A stretch of DNA of 23,120 nucleotides from an uncultured Christensenella sp. (GTDB taxonomy: Bacteria; Bacillota_A; Clostridia; Christensenellales; Borkfalkiaceae), in contig CAJTTC010000023.1 in the NCBI GenBank assembly GCA_910579295.1, forward strand, positions 1 to 23,120, in the 5' to 3' direction. The notes beneath the pieces are model-generated. The model was not told the origin of the DNA. It did no database searches and saw only the letters and a list, made by a program, of their open reading frames with translations. Below are positions 14,388 to 21,794 of the stretch, in pieces. Every line of letters begins with the position of its first letter. Position 1 is the stretch's first letter. The position numbers and the translations under genes are program-made.

Positions 14388-17152
14388 AGCCTTTAAAACT
14401 TATAATGACGGCTTTCGGACCGTATGCGGGGCGTGCCGAGGTTGATTTTACCCTTCTCGGCGAGCGCGGGCTCTACCTCATATGCGGCGATACGGGCGCG
14501 GGCAAGACGACTATTTTCGACGCCATAGTATTCGCGCTCTACGGCGAGGCAAGCGGGTCGAGCAGAGAGCCGTTTATGTTTCGCTCCAAGTATGCCGAAG
14601 CGGATACGCCAACGGCAGTCGAGCTTACTTTCCGTTGCCGCGGCGAAATTTACAGGGTCGTACGCAATCCCGAGTACGAGAGAAAGAAGGCGCGGGGCGA
14701 CGGGATAACTTACGAAAAAGCCAACGCCGAGCTTACGTTGCCGAACGGCAAGGTGATTGCAAAAGTCAAGGACGTCAACAGGGCGGTGTGCGAAATTTTG
14801 GGCATAGACAGAGAGCAGTTTACGCAGATTGCCATGCTTGCGCAGGGCGATTTCGCCAAGCTGTTGCTTTCGCCCACCGACGAGAGGAAACAGATTTTTC
14901 AGAGAATTTTTCAGACCTATAAATATCAGCGGTTGCAGGAGCTGTTGAAGGACGAGGCGACAAAGCTCAGGGCGCAGTGCGAAGAGGCGGGCAATGCGGC
15001 GGCGCAATATATTCGGGGAATTGCTTGCCCTGACGGGTGCGGGGAGAGCGAAAACGCGGCTTTGGCGCGGCGCGGCGAATTGCCTCAAAGCGAGGTGTTG
15101 GAGCTGATTGACCGCCTGATATGTGCCGACGAATTGCAATTTAAGGCTCTTGACGGCAGCCTCAAAGGGTGCGAGGAGAGCCTGAAAAACGTAACATTGC
15201 AAATTGCAGAAGCCGAGCGCAGGCAAAAGCTTGCCGAACTTCTTGCGCGCTCCCGCGAACAGCTTGCCGCCGAGGAAAGCAGATTGAAGGAGCTCGGCGC
15301 GAAGCTCAAAGAGCGCGAGGCGGACGGCGAAGTAATTGGCAAACTCACCGAGGAGATTGCCCGTATAGACGCGCAGATGCCGCTTTACGACGAGCTTGAA
15401 AGCAAGATTAGCGACGCGGCTGTTTTAAGTCGGCGCGCCGAAGAGGGGCAAAACGCGGTAAACAAATTTCAGGGAGAAGTCAAAGCTCTCGCGGTGCGCA
15501 TAGCCGAGCTTGACGGTCAAAAGGAAAAGCTTAAAGGCGTGGAAATCGAGCTTGTCAAGGCGGAAAACGCGTTGAATAATCTGAGCGCGCAGTCCGCCGA
15601 GTTGGAAAAGCTGATAGCCGAAGCGGACAGAACGTTTGCCGAATATGCAAAATACAGAGAGTCCGCCGCCGCTTACGAAAAGCTTAAAGCGTTGGCAACC
15701 GCCGCAAGGGAGAGCTATTCGGCGGCATACACGGCGTTTCTCGACGCGCAGGCGGGAATAATCGCTCAGGGGCTTACGGAGGGCGAGCCCTGTCCCGTCT
15801 GCGGGGCTGTGCATCACCCCTCGCCCGCCGTCGCAAAGCGCGCGCCCGACGCGGCTGAATTGGAGAAATTGAAGGAAGCGAGTGAACAGGCTGCGGCGAA
15901 GGAGAGAGAGGCAAGCGAATATGCCGGCAACCTTAAAGCTTCGTTTGAAACGCGGTCGGAGCAGGTTAAAAGCGGCTCGGTAAAGTATATTGCCGACGGT
16001 CGGGATTTGAAGCTTAAAGAGGTAAAAGAACAGTTAAACTCGGCATATTCGGGGGGCAATTGCCAAATTGGCGAACTAAAACGCTCGATTGCCGAATATA
16101 AAAAAGCCCTTTCGATAGCCGAGAGAGTTGCCGCCGAAGCGCGGGAGTGCGGCGAGCGCAGTCAAAAACTTTCGTTGCAGATAACCGAGGCTCAGGCGGC
16201 GGCAAGCAGTTCGAAGAGCGGCGCGGAAAGACTTAAAGCCGACGTTACGGCGTTGCGCGCAAGGCTGCCGCATACGGGCAAGTCGGGCGCGTTGGAAATG
16301 CGGCAAAGCTATGCGGCGCGGAAAGCTTCATTGGAAAAGGGACTTGCCGACGCGCGGGAGCAATTCATAAGTTGCGACAAGCGCGTGGGGGAGTTGCGCG
16401 CTCAGACCGAAAATTACGCCTCGCAGTCGGGCAATGCCGAAACGGTTGATTGCGCGGCGCTTCGGGCGCGGTCGGATAAGCTGAACGCGGAAAAGTCCGA
16501 TATAACCGCCGAAATCCGCCAAATACAGTTAAGGCTGGATACCAATAAGCGGTGCGCAAAGGATATTGCCGACTGTTTCCGCAGGTACGGTGAAACCGAA
16601 GAGCGTTACAGGTGGGTCAAGTCGCTGTCCGATACGGCTAACGGCACGCTGTCGGGAAAGGAAAAGATTATGCTCGAAACCTACGTGCAGGCGGCGTATT
16701 TCGACAGGGTAATAGTGTGCGCTAACCGCCGTTTGCTTGTTATGACTAACAATCAGTACGAACTGAAAAGGCGGCGCGGCGCGGAAAACAACCGCAGTCA
16801 GAGCGGCTTGGAGCTCGACGTAATAGACCACTACAACGGCACGTCGCGCAGTGTAAAAACGCTTTCGGGCGGCGAATCGTTCAAGGCTTCTCTGGCTCTC
16901 GCTCTGGGGCTATCGGAAGAAATTCAGGCGAACGCCGGCGGCATAAAGCTTGACGCAATGTTCGTAGACGAAGGCTTCGGCTCTCTCGACGAGGAGTCGC
17001 TCTCTCAGGCGATACGCGCGCTCGACGGGCTGAAAGAAGGCGACAGATTGGTCGGCATAATCTCGCACGTAGCCGAGCTCAAAGACCGAATAGAAAAACA
17101 GATTGTCGTAACCAAGGACAGGACGGGCGGCAGTAAAATAAAAATAATTTAA
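14384..17152 (+). CDS. sbcC: ATPase SbcC (Rad50-like)
   Basis: A 922-residue SMC-like ATPase that drives and gates SbcD. The Walker A motif is GDTGAGKTT (35-43), the Q-loop region is MLAQGDFAKLL (151-161), and two long coiled-coil arms run from about 185 to 780. The zinc hook for dimerisation is CPVC at 470-473. The ABC signature LSGGES (827-832) and Walker B MFVDEGFG (859-866; D862, E863) close the head domain. The usual size for Firmicute SbcC is somewhat above 1000 residues, so the arms are on the short side. It starts within the sbcD stop codon (ATGA). A 16-bp gap with a purine-rich ribosome site leads to the radC-like gene. Confidence 0.95.
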   Translation: MKPLKLIMTAFGPYAGRAEVDFTLLGERGLYLICGDTGAGKTTIFDAIVFALYGEASGSSREPFMFRSKYAEADTPTAVELTFRCRGEIYRVVRNPEYERKKARGDGITYEKANAELTLPNGKVIAKVKDVNRAVCEILGIDREQFTQIAMLAQGDFAKLLLSPTDERKQIFQRIFQTYKYQRLQELLKDEATKLRAQCEEAGNAAAQYIRGIACPDGCGESENAALARRGELPQSEVLELIDRLICADELQFKALDGSLKGCEESLKNVTLQIAEAERRQKLAELLARSREQLAAEESRLKELGAKLKEREADGEVIGKLTEEIARIDAQMPLYDELESKISDAAVLSRRAEEGQNAVNKFQGEVKALAVRIAELDGQKEKLKGVEIELVKAENALNNLSAQSAELEKLIAEADRTFAEYAKYRESAAAYEKLKALATAARESYSAAYTAFLDAQAGIIAQGLTEGEPCPVCGAVHHPSPAVAKRAPDAAELEKLKEASEQAAAKEREASEYAGNLKASFETRSEQVKSGSVKYIADGRDLKLKEVKEQLNSAYSGGNCQIGELKRSIAEYKKALSIAERVAAEARECGERSQKLSLQITEAQAAASSSKSGAERLKADVTALRARLPHTGKSGALEMRQSYAARKASLEKGLADAREQFISCDKRVGELRAQTENYASQSGNAETVDCAALRARSDKLNAEKSDITAEIRQIQLRLDTNKRCAKDIADCFRRYGETEERYRWVKSLSDTANGTLSGKEKIMLETYVQAAYFDRVIVCANRRLLVMTNNQYELKRRRGAENNRSQSGLELDVIDHYNGTSRSVKTLSGGESFKASLALALGLSEEIQANAGGIKLDAMFVDEGFGSLDEESLSQAIRALDGLKEGDRLVGIISHVAELKDRIEKQIVVTKDRTGGSKIKII

Positions 17153-17168
17153 AGGCGGACAGTAGGGA

Positions 17169-17843
17169 ATGGCGGCTGATTACCGTGAGGAATACATAAG
17201 GATACTTGATGAAACGGATAACCTTTACGAGAACGAAATTTTACGCATAATTTACGGCAATGCGTACGGCGGAAAGGAAAATCCCGAGCTTGTTGCGGCG
17301 CTTATGGAACGCTTCCCGAGCGTAAAGTCGTTAATGGAAGCGGATATAAGCGAGTTAGAGGCGGTGAACGGAATGCCCGCGAATTTTGCTCTCTATCTTA
17401 AAACTCTCAACTGTATCAACAAGTTTATCAACAAAAACGAAATTTTTATGACGGGCACGGAGCAATGCTTTAAGGTTATTGCCGAGCGCTTCCGCGGTAA
17501 GGATAACGAGTACGTTGAAATGTATCTTGTGAACAAGAACGGCAAAGTGACGGATATAAAGGTCTTCACCTCGCACAAAGCCAATAAAGTCGATATCTCG
17601 GCAAGCGAAATTTTCTCGGTCATTTCTTCCTCCAACGCGTACGGGCTTTTCTTTGCGCACAATCACGTAAACGCTTCCGTTCAGCCGTCGTTCGAAGATG
17701 ACGACGTTACGGGTAAGATTGCCGTTGCCTGCGATATGTGCAGGATTAAATTTTTCGACCACTGCATAATCAACTCCGTCGGCGATAAATTCAGCTATGT
17801 CAAGAGCGGCAGAATGAGCAACGTCGTCAAAAAATATAGATAA
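17169..17843 (+). CDS. radC: RadC-family JAB-domain protein, divergent
   Basis: A 224-residue RadC-like protein. The N-terminal third (LDETDNLYENEILRIIYG and SLMEADISELEAVNGM) resembles the helix-hairpin-helix part of RadC. The C-terminal JAB/MPN part keeps the metal-site pattern: E147, then H164-N-H166, S174 and D177, with the spacing of the standard HNHPSGDPTPSxxD motif. The middle of that motif is changed to VNASVQ, however, and the strand that follows carries CDMCRIKFFDHCI. RadC's biochemical role is uncertain; the family is common next to repair and mobile genes. Here it is the last gene of the RyR-sbcDC operon and is followed by a bidirectional terminator. Metal binding seems possible; enzymatic activity cannot be judged from sequence. 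Confidence 0.85.
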   Translation: MAADYREEYIRILDETDNLYENEILRIIYGNAYGGKENPELVAALMERFPSVKSLMEADISELEAVNGMPANFALYLKTLNCINKFINKNEIFMTGTEQCFKVIAERFRGKDNEYVEMYLVNKNGKVTDIKVFTSHKANKVDISASEIFSVISSSNAYGLFFAHNHVNASVQPSFEDDDVTGKIAVACDMCRIKFFDHCIINSVGDKFSYVKSGRMSNVVKKYR

Positions 17844-17854
17844 TGAAAATAATG

Positions 17855-17882
17855 ATTGCCCGCCGCATATGCGGCGGGCAAT
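17855..17882. terminator. Bidirectional terminator between radC and dgt
   Basis: A perfect 28-bp palindrome with no formal spacer (arms ATTGCCCGCCGCAT) lies between two converging genes. On the minus strand it is followed by CATTATTTT; on the plus strand the T-richness is weak. It is well placed to end both transcripts. Confidence 0.8.
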
Positions 17883-17887
17883 TGAGT

Positions 17888-19090
17888 TTAATCGAAGTAT
17901 CCTCTGTAATTGATTTTAATATTGCTGTCGGGGAAAAGGCGGTAGAACAGGTCAGTAAAATAATCGTCCGTCATACTTGCTATATAGTCAGCAACAATCT
18001 GATTTTTCTCTTCGTCCTCATACGGCGTTCTGCGCTTGTAACGCGAGGCTTTTACGTATTCGATATGGTGCGGGAAAATAAACGAATTGCCGTCGTTCTT
18101 AACCAAACCGTCAAGCAGGCGGTTGTAGACAAGGCGCATCATCGGCTTAACCGTTTCGGTGATGTCCTTGCGGGCGACGTCGCTCGTATATACAAGGTCG
18201 TAATTGTCCTTCTTCGCCTTCTGCAACGCCGCAAAGTGCTCCTTATCGAGCATAAGATAGTCCTTGCCATAGCTGTTCTCGATAATGTTAACTATCAAAT
18301 TGTTTATCATTACGGCGTTGTAATTGCCAATTTTACTCTCTCCGAAATCGCTCTCTCTTACAAGCTTAGCGCGTTCGGCGTCCTGCCTGTCCTTGCCTAA
18401 ATAGGCTATTATGTCCGAGATACGCACTACGCAACCCTCCAACGTGGAGGGAACGAGCCGCTTAACGGCGCCCTTGTCTAGGTAGCAACTCTCAATCAGA
18501 CCGTCGAACTCTTCAAAGCCGTTGATGGGCTTGGGACTGTATTCCGCCAGCTCCAACTCTCCGTCGTGAGAAGCTATGCCCGAAAGCGTTTGCAGGGATA
18601 TATTATAGGGGTAAATGCCGTCGAGCACTCGAACGGAATGTATGTTGTGCGAGAAATGCCGCCCCGTATTTTCGTACAGCAGTTCGTCCAGAAACGCCTC
18701 TCCCGCGTGCCCGAAAGGGGTATGCCCTATATCGTGTCCGAGAGCAATCGCCTCTATTAAATCGAGGTTGAGCCCGAGCGCGCCGCCTATTGTGCGGGCA
18801 ATGCGCGAAACAAGCTGAACGTGTAGCCCGCGCCGCGTAATGTCGTCGTTTTTGTAGAACGAAAAGACCTGCGTTTTATCGGCGTAGCGGTTGTAATAAG
18901 GGCAATTCATAATTTTATCGATATCGCGCACGAAGGCGGGACGCCATACAGTGCCAAAGTCGTGCGGGTTGTCAATTCGCCGCACCGCGCCGTCGTCGGG
19001 GAATGCGTAGGGGCTCTTTGCGCCGTTCGCCTTGTCGCTTTTCATTCGCTCTTCGAGTTGCGCGGATAAGTTTTCGTATTCAACGTTCAT
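17888..19090 (-). CDS. dgt: dGTPase-like HD phosphohydrolase
   Basis: A 400-residue HD-domain protein of the deoxynucleoside triphosphate triphosphohydrolase family, which splits dNTPs into nucleoside and triphosphate. Counting from the chosen ATG, the metal ligands are H90 (GLHVQLVS), H119-D120 (ALGHDIGHTPFGHAGE) and D226 (RISDIIAYLGKD). The substrate-loop element is KTQVFSFYK, although the usual RRLxHKTQVF is NRYADKTQVF here. The reading frame extends 18 codons further upstream to a TTG at 19144, but that start has no ribosome site and lies upstream of a good -10 box; the ATG at 19090 (MNVEYENLS) fits the family better. It is convergent with radC. The preferred substrate (dGTP or others) cannot be told. 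Confidence 0.88.
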   Translation of the reverse strand: MNVEYENLSAQLEERMKSDKANGAKSPYAFPDDGAVRRIDNPHDFGTVWRPAFVRDIDKIMNCPYYNRYADKTQVFSFYKNDDITRRGLHVQLVSRIARTIGGALGLNLDLIEAIALGHDIGHTPFGHAGEAFLDELLYENTGRHFSHNIHSVRVLDGIYPYNISLQTLSGIASHDGELELAEYSPKPINGFEEFDGLIESCYLDKGAVKRLVPSTLEGCVVRISDIIAYLGKDRQDAERAKLVRESDFGESKIGNYNAVMINNLIVNIIENSYGKDYLMLDKEHFAALQKAKKDNYDLVYTSDVARKDITETVKPMMRLVYNRLLDGLVKNDGNSFIFPHHIEYVKASRYKRRTPYEDEEKNQIVADYIASMTDDYFTDLFYRLFPDSNIKINYRGYFD

Positions 19091-19096
19091 AGCTAT

Positions 19097-19125
19097 ATTA
19101 TAGCGCGCCGCGCGCAAAAAGTAAA
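19097..19125 (-). promoter_or_regulatory. Promoter of dgt, predicting a leaderless mRNA
   Basis: On the minus strand, TTTACT (19125-19120) and TATAAT (19102-19097) have a 17-bp spacer. The expected start point, about 7 nt after the -10, is the A of the ATG at 19090. The spacer contains a GCGCGC-C-GCGCGC inverted repeat (19103-19115). Confidence 0.65.
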
Positions 19126-19235
19126 GCGCAGAAAAGCTGAGCAAGAAGTACGTTGCCGAAAAGGTTCAGTGGGCGGCAAAGGTGCTCTGCATAGAGGTTT
19201 ATTCATTTCATTTAAAGAACGGCACGTTCATTTGT

Positions 19236-19263
19236 TTGACAAAACGACGGAAAAGACTATAAT
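19236..19263 (+). promoter_or_regulatory. Promoter of the membrane protein-ROK kinase unit
   Basis: A consensus TTGACA (19236-19241) and consensus TATAAT (19258-19263) are 16 bp apart. The predicted start is near 19270. A ribosome site AAGGACG lies about 8 bp before the ATG at 19318. Confidence 0.82.
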
Positions 19264-19317
19264 GAGTAGAGAGTGCGGCGAATAGCGCGACAGAATAATT
19301 TATAAGGACGTAACGCA

Positions 19318-20604
19318 ATGAAGAGTTGGCTGAGATTTTTCGGATTGAGCTTTTTCTCCGATAAAATAGCAAAGGAGGCGAGAAACCGCGGTGTGTTAAA
19401 CTGCGTGCTCGGCTTTGTGCTCGCGCTTGTCTTTACTTTTTGCGGAGTGCTCGCAGCTAACTGCGTTCCGTTTTACACGCACTATAAAAACGCCTCCGGT
19501 TTCAAAGACTTTATTTACGGCTTCGCAGACGAAATTGCGCTCACCTTAAAGGACGGGCGCATATCTTCGCAAGGCATAATCGACACTTTCACGAACGAAG
19601 AGGACGCGGCGAAGTACGGTAAAAACGGCTATAACCTCGTCATAGATACGCGCGCTTCGACGGCGTTAGACGATTTCGAGGCGTATTGCCTTTCAAAGGA
19701 CGGTAAAGAGGAAATTTCTTACGGGCAGTATCTCGGACTGACCGACGAGGAGAAGAGCGGCTACGATTGCAAAATCAGATACACCGACAGGGAGTTAAAG
19801 CTGACGGGCGAGCTTGTCGCGGGCTATGAGAGCTATTTAAAGGCAAGCGGGGACGAGGACGTCGTAAAGCAATTGGCTCAGCTTACGGAGGACAGAGCAA
19901 ACCTGTCTGCGGAGGAGTACGACAGGCGCGTTTACACTCTCTACGTGTCGACGTATTACAAGGGGCTTATAACCGATTATGAGCGCGCGGGCAACGTGCC
20001 GCTGTTAAGGAGCTATTATTACCGCAATTACATATACGGCGGCAAAAACGAGAAATGTCTTTACGTTTTCGACGACGTGCTCTTCGGCTTTTTCGAAACG
20101 GACGGCGGCATAGCCGTAACCTTTTACGGCTCGTTCGATAAAATGTCTGACGGGATTCTGACTGCGGACGGGGCTGACGGTTTTGTCAAGGACGCGTTCG
20201 CTTCCTCGCTATCTTTAAGCGCAAGCGTCTATCTGATGAATATTTTCAGATTTATACCCTTCATAGCGGCTATCCCGCTTATACTTGCGCTGATTGCCAA
20301 ATTCGGGTTTATTCTTTTAAAGGACGACAAGTACAAAAAATACACTACTTGTCTTAAAATAGAGTTTTCTTATCTTGCTGTCGGAGCGCTGATTTCTGCG
20401 CTTGTTATGTTTATCTGCGGCTTCTTCATTTCAAGCGGAATACTCAACAATTTACCTCTCATAATGTTGGCGGCGGTAATGCTTGTAAGGACGGCGGTAC
20501 TGCTCGTCGGGGCATATATGCAGGGTAAAAGGAATAAATCCGTAAAAACATCGGAGGGAGGAACGGAAGACAATGAACAAAAAGACGGAATTACAGGCGA
20601 ATAA
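19318..20604 (+). CDS. Membrane protein of unknown function, four predicted helices
   Basis: A 428-residue protein I cannot place with confidence. One transmembrane helix lies at about 27-48, followed by a large soluble region (about 50-300) that is probably extracytoplasmic. Three more helices are at about 303-332, 349-372 and 378-400. The soluble region contains YNLVIDTRAS (105-114), an arrangement reminiscent of DUF1189-type proteins, in which a xxVIDTT segment follows an N-terminal helix; this is only a resemblance. The cytoplasmic tail after 402 is hydrophilic and acidic. The last 32 bases overlap the start of the ROK kinase gene, so the two are translationally linked, which may point to a sugar-related or cell-surface role. 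The start has a clear ribosome site and a consensus promoter. Confidence 0.82.
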   Translation: MKSWLRFFGLSFFSDKIAKEARNRGVLNCVLGFVLALVFTFCGVLAANCVPFYTHYKNASGFKDFIYGFADEIALTLKDGRISSQGIIDTFTNEEDAAKYGKNGYNLVIDTRASTALDDFEAYCLSKDGKEEISYGQYLGLTDEEKSGYDCKIRYTDRELKLTGELVAGYESYLKASGDEDVVKQLAQLTEDRANLSAEEYDRRVYTLYVSTYYKGLITDYERAGNVPLLRSYYYRNYIYGGKNEKCLYVFDDVLFGFFETDGGIAVTFYGSFDKMSDGILTADGADGFVKDAFASSLSLSASVYLMNIFRFIPFIAAIPLILALIAKFGFILLKDDKYKKYTTCLKIEFSYLAVGALISALVMFICGFFISSGILNNLPLIMLAAVMLVRTAVLLVGAYMQGKRNKSVKTSEGGTEDNEQKDGITGE

Positions 20605-21541
20605 ATTGTTTATAGGCGTCGATATCGGCGGTATGTCGGCAAAGGGCGTCGTCATTAACCGCGACGGCGAAATACTGTCCGAGCAAAGCGTCGTCACGGG
20701 CAACGGTCAGGGCGGCGAAGAGCTGAGCAATAATATCGTTGCTATGGTAAACGATTTGGTTATGGCTAACGGCGGGCTTAAATCTGCGTTTGCGGGAGTG
20801 GGCATCGGGTGCCCCGGACTTATCGACAGCAAAAACGGCGTTGTTGTGTTCGCGGGTAATCTCGGATTGAATTATTATCCGCTCGGAAGGGAAATTTCGG
20901 ATAAGCTGGGTATGCCCGTAAAGCTCACCAACGACGCGAACGCGGCGGCTTGGGGCGAAGCAAAGTTCGGCGCGGGTAAGAAATATAAGGACAGTATTCT
21001 GATAACGCTCGGAACGGGCGTTGGCGGCGGAATTGTTATCGACGGTAAGCTGTTCGAGGGCGGCAATTCGGCGGGCACGGAAATCGGGCATACGGTTATC
21101 GTGGAAAACGGCGAAAGTTGCACCTGCGGGCGCAAGGGCTGTTTAGAAGCTTATGCTTCCGCAACGGCAATTATAAGACAGACGCGCAACGCTATGGAAG
21201 CCAACAGAAACAGCGCTATGTGGAATACATATACGCTTGAAACGGTTACGGGCAAAACTGCGTTCGAGTACGCGGAAACGGATACTGCGGCAAAATCGGT
21301 CGTGGATAATTACGTCAGTCATCTCGCTTGCGGAATAACCAATCTTGTAAATATTTTCCGTCCGCAGGTAGTTATGTTGGGCGGCGGCGTCAGCAATCAA
21401 AAGGAAAATCTGACGCAACCTCTGCAAAAAATTCTGGATAAGGAGTTGTTTGCGGGACAGTCGTATGCGCCCGTAAAAATAGTAACCGCGTCTTTGGGCA
21501 ACAAGGCGGGAGCGTTTGGTGCGGCGGCTTTATTTATGTAA
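20573..21541 (+). CDS. ROK-family sugar kinase, probable glucokinase
   Basis: A 322-residue cytoplasmic ROK protein that would phosphorylate glucose or a related hexose with ATP. The phosphate-binding start is FIGVDIGGMSAKG (13-25). GIGCPGLID (77-85) and the catalytic aspartate D121 in LTNDANAAAWGEAKFG (118-133) follow, then the second ATP motif LGTGVGGGIV (146-155). The zinc site is H173 (EIGHT) with C183, C185 and C190 in CTCGRKGCLEAYAS, the ROK signature. There is no N-terminal helix-turn-helix, so it is a kinase rather than an NagC/Xyl-type repressor. The ATG is preceded by GGAGGGAGG within the end of the upstream membrane gene. Glucose is the most likely substrate by family; other hexoses or N-acetyl sugars cannot be excluded. 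Confidence 0.92.
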   Translation: MNKKTELQANKLFIGVDIGGMSAKGVVINRDGEILSEQSVVTGNGQGGEELSNNIVAMVNDLVMANGGLKSAFAGVGIGCPGLIDSKNGVVVFAGNLGLNYYPLGREISDKLGMPVKLTNDANAAAWGEAKFGAGKKYKDSILITLGTGVGGGIVIDGKLFEGGNSAGTEIGHTVIVENGESCTCGRKGCLEAYASATAIIRQTRNAMEANRNSAMWNTYTLETVTGKTAFEYAETDTAAKSVVDNYVSHLACGITNLVNIFRPQVVMLGGGVSNQKENLTQPLQKILDKELFAGQSYAPVKIVTASLGNKAGAFGAAALFM

Positions 21542-21596
21542 AATAATTATCTCGTAAATAAAACTATCAACTTTAAAATTTGATTTCTTTCATTTC

Positions 21597-21628
21597 AGGC
21601 GTGAGCTTTTCATAACGAGCTCACGCCT
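21597..21628. terminator. Hairpin after ROK kinase
   Basis: An 11-bp perfect stem (21597-21607 with 21618-21628, core GGCGTGAGCT) with a 10-nt loop lies 55 bp after the stop. No T-run follows, so termination would be weak or Rho-dependent. It also marks the boundary to the AT-rich region. Confidence 0.55.
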
Positions 21629-21743
21629 ATCTGCCAAATTGCTATAAATACACTTGATTTTCTATAAGTTACCACAACTTAATATGCTGTAAACCAACTT
21701 GATTTTGAGTGAGATAAACTTTGCTATAATTGTTTGCTTACTA

Positions 21744-21772
21744 TTGATTTGTTTGCCTTAAAATGTTATAAT
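21744..21772 (+). promoter_or_regulatory. Promoter of the AT-rich terminal gene
   Basis: TTGATT (21744-21749) and TATAAT (21767-21772) are 17 bp apart, with a predicted start near 21779. Another TATAAT at 21725-21730 lacks a well-spaced -35. Confidence 0.6.
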
Positions 21773-21794
21773 TAATTTTATAAAAGGTTAAACG

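Noticed and set aside
17843..18400. Plus-strand reading frame of 185 codons
   Set aside because: It lies fully opposite the dGTPase gene, whose HD motifs are clear, and it starts in the radC stop and runs through the terminator palindrome; it is a shadow.
19091..19144. Upstream TTG extension of the dGTPase by 18 codons
   Set aside because: No ribosome site, and the extension covers the -35 and -10 boxes of the best promoter; the family begins near the later ATG.
21545..21794. Riboswitch or small RNA between the ROK kinase and the AT-rich gene
   Set aside because: Apart from the hairpin at 21597-21628 and promoter boxes I see no conserved aptamer core; the rest is AT-rich without clear structure.
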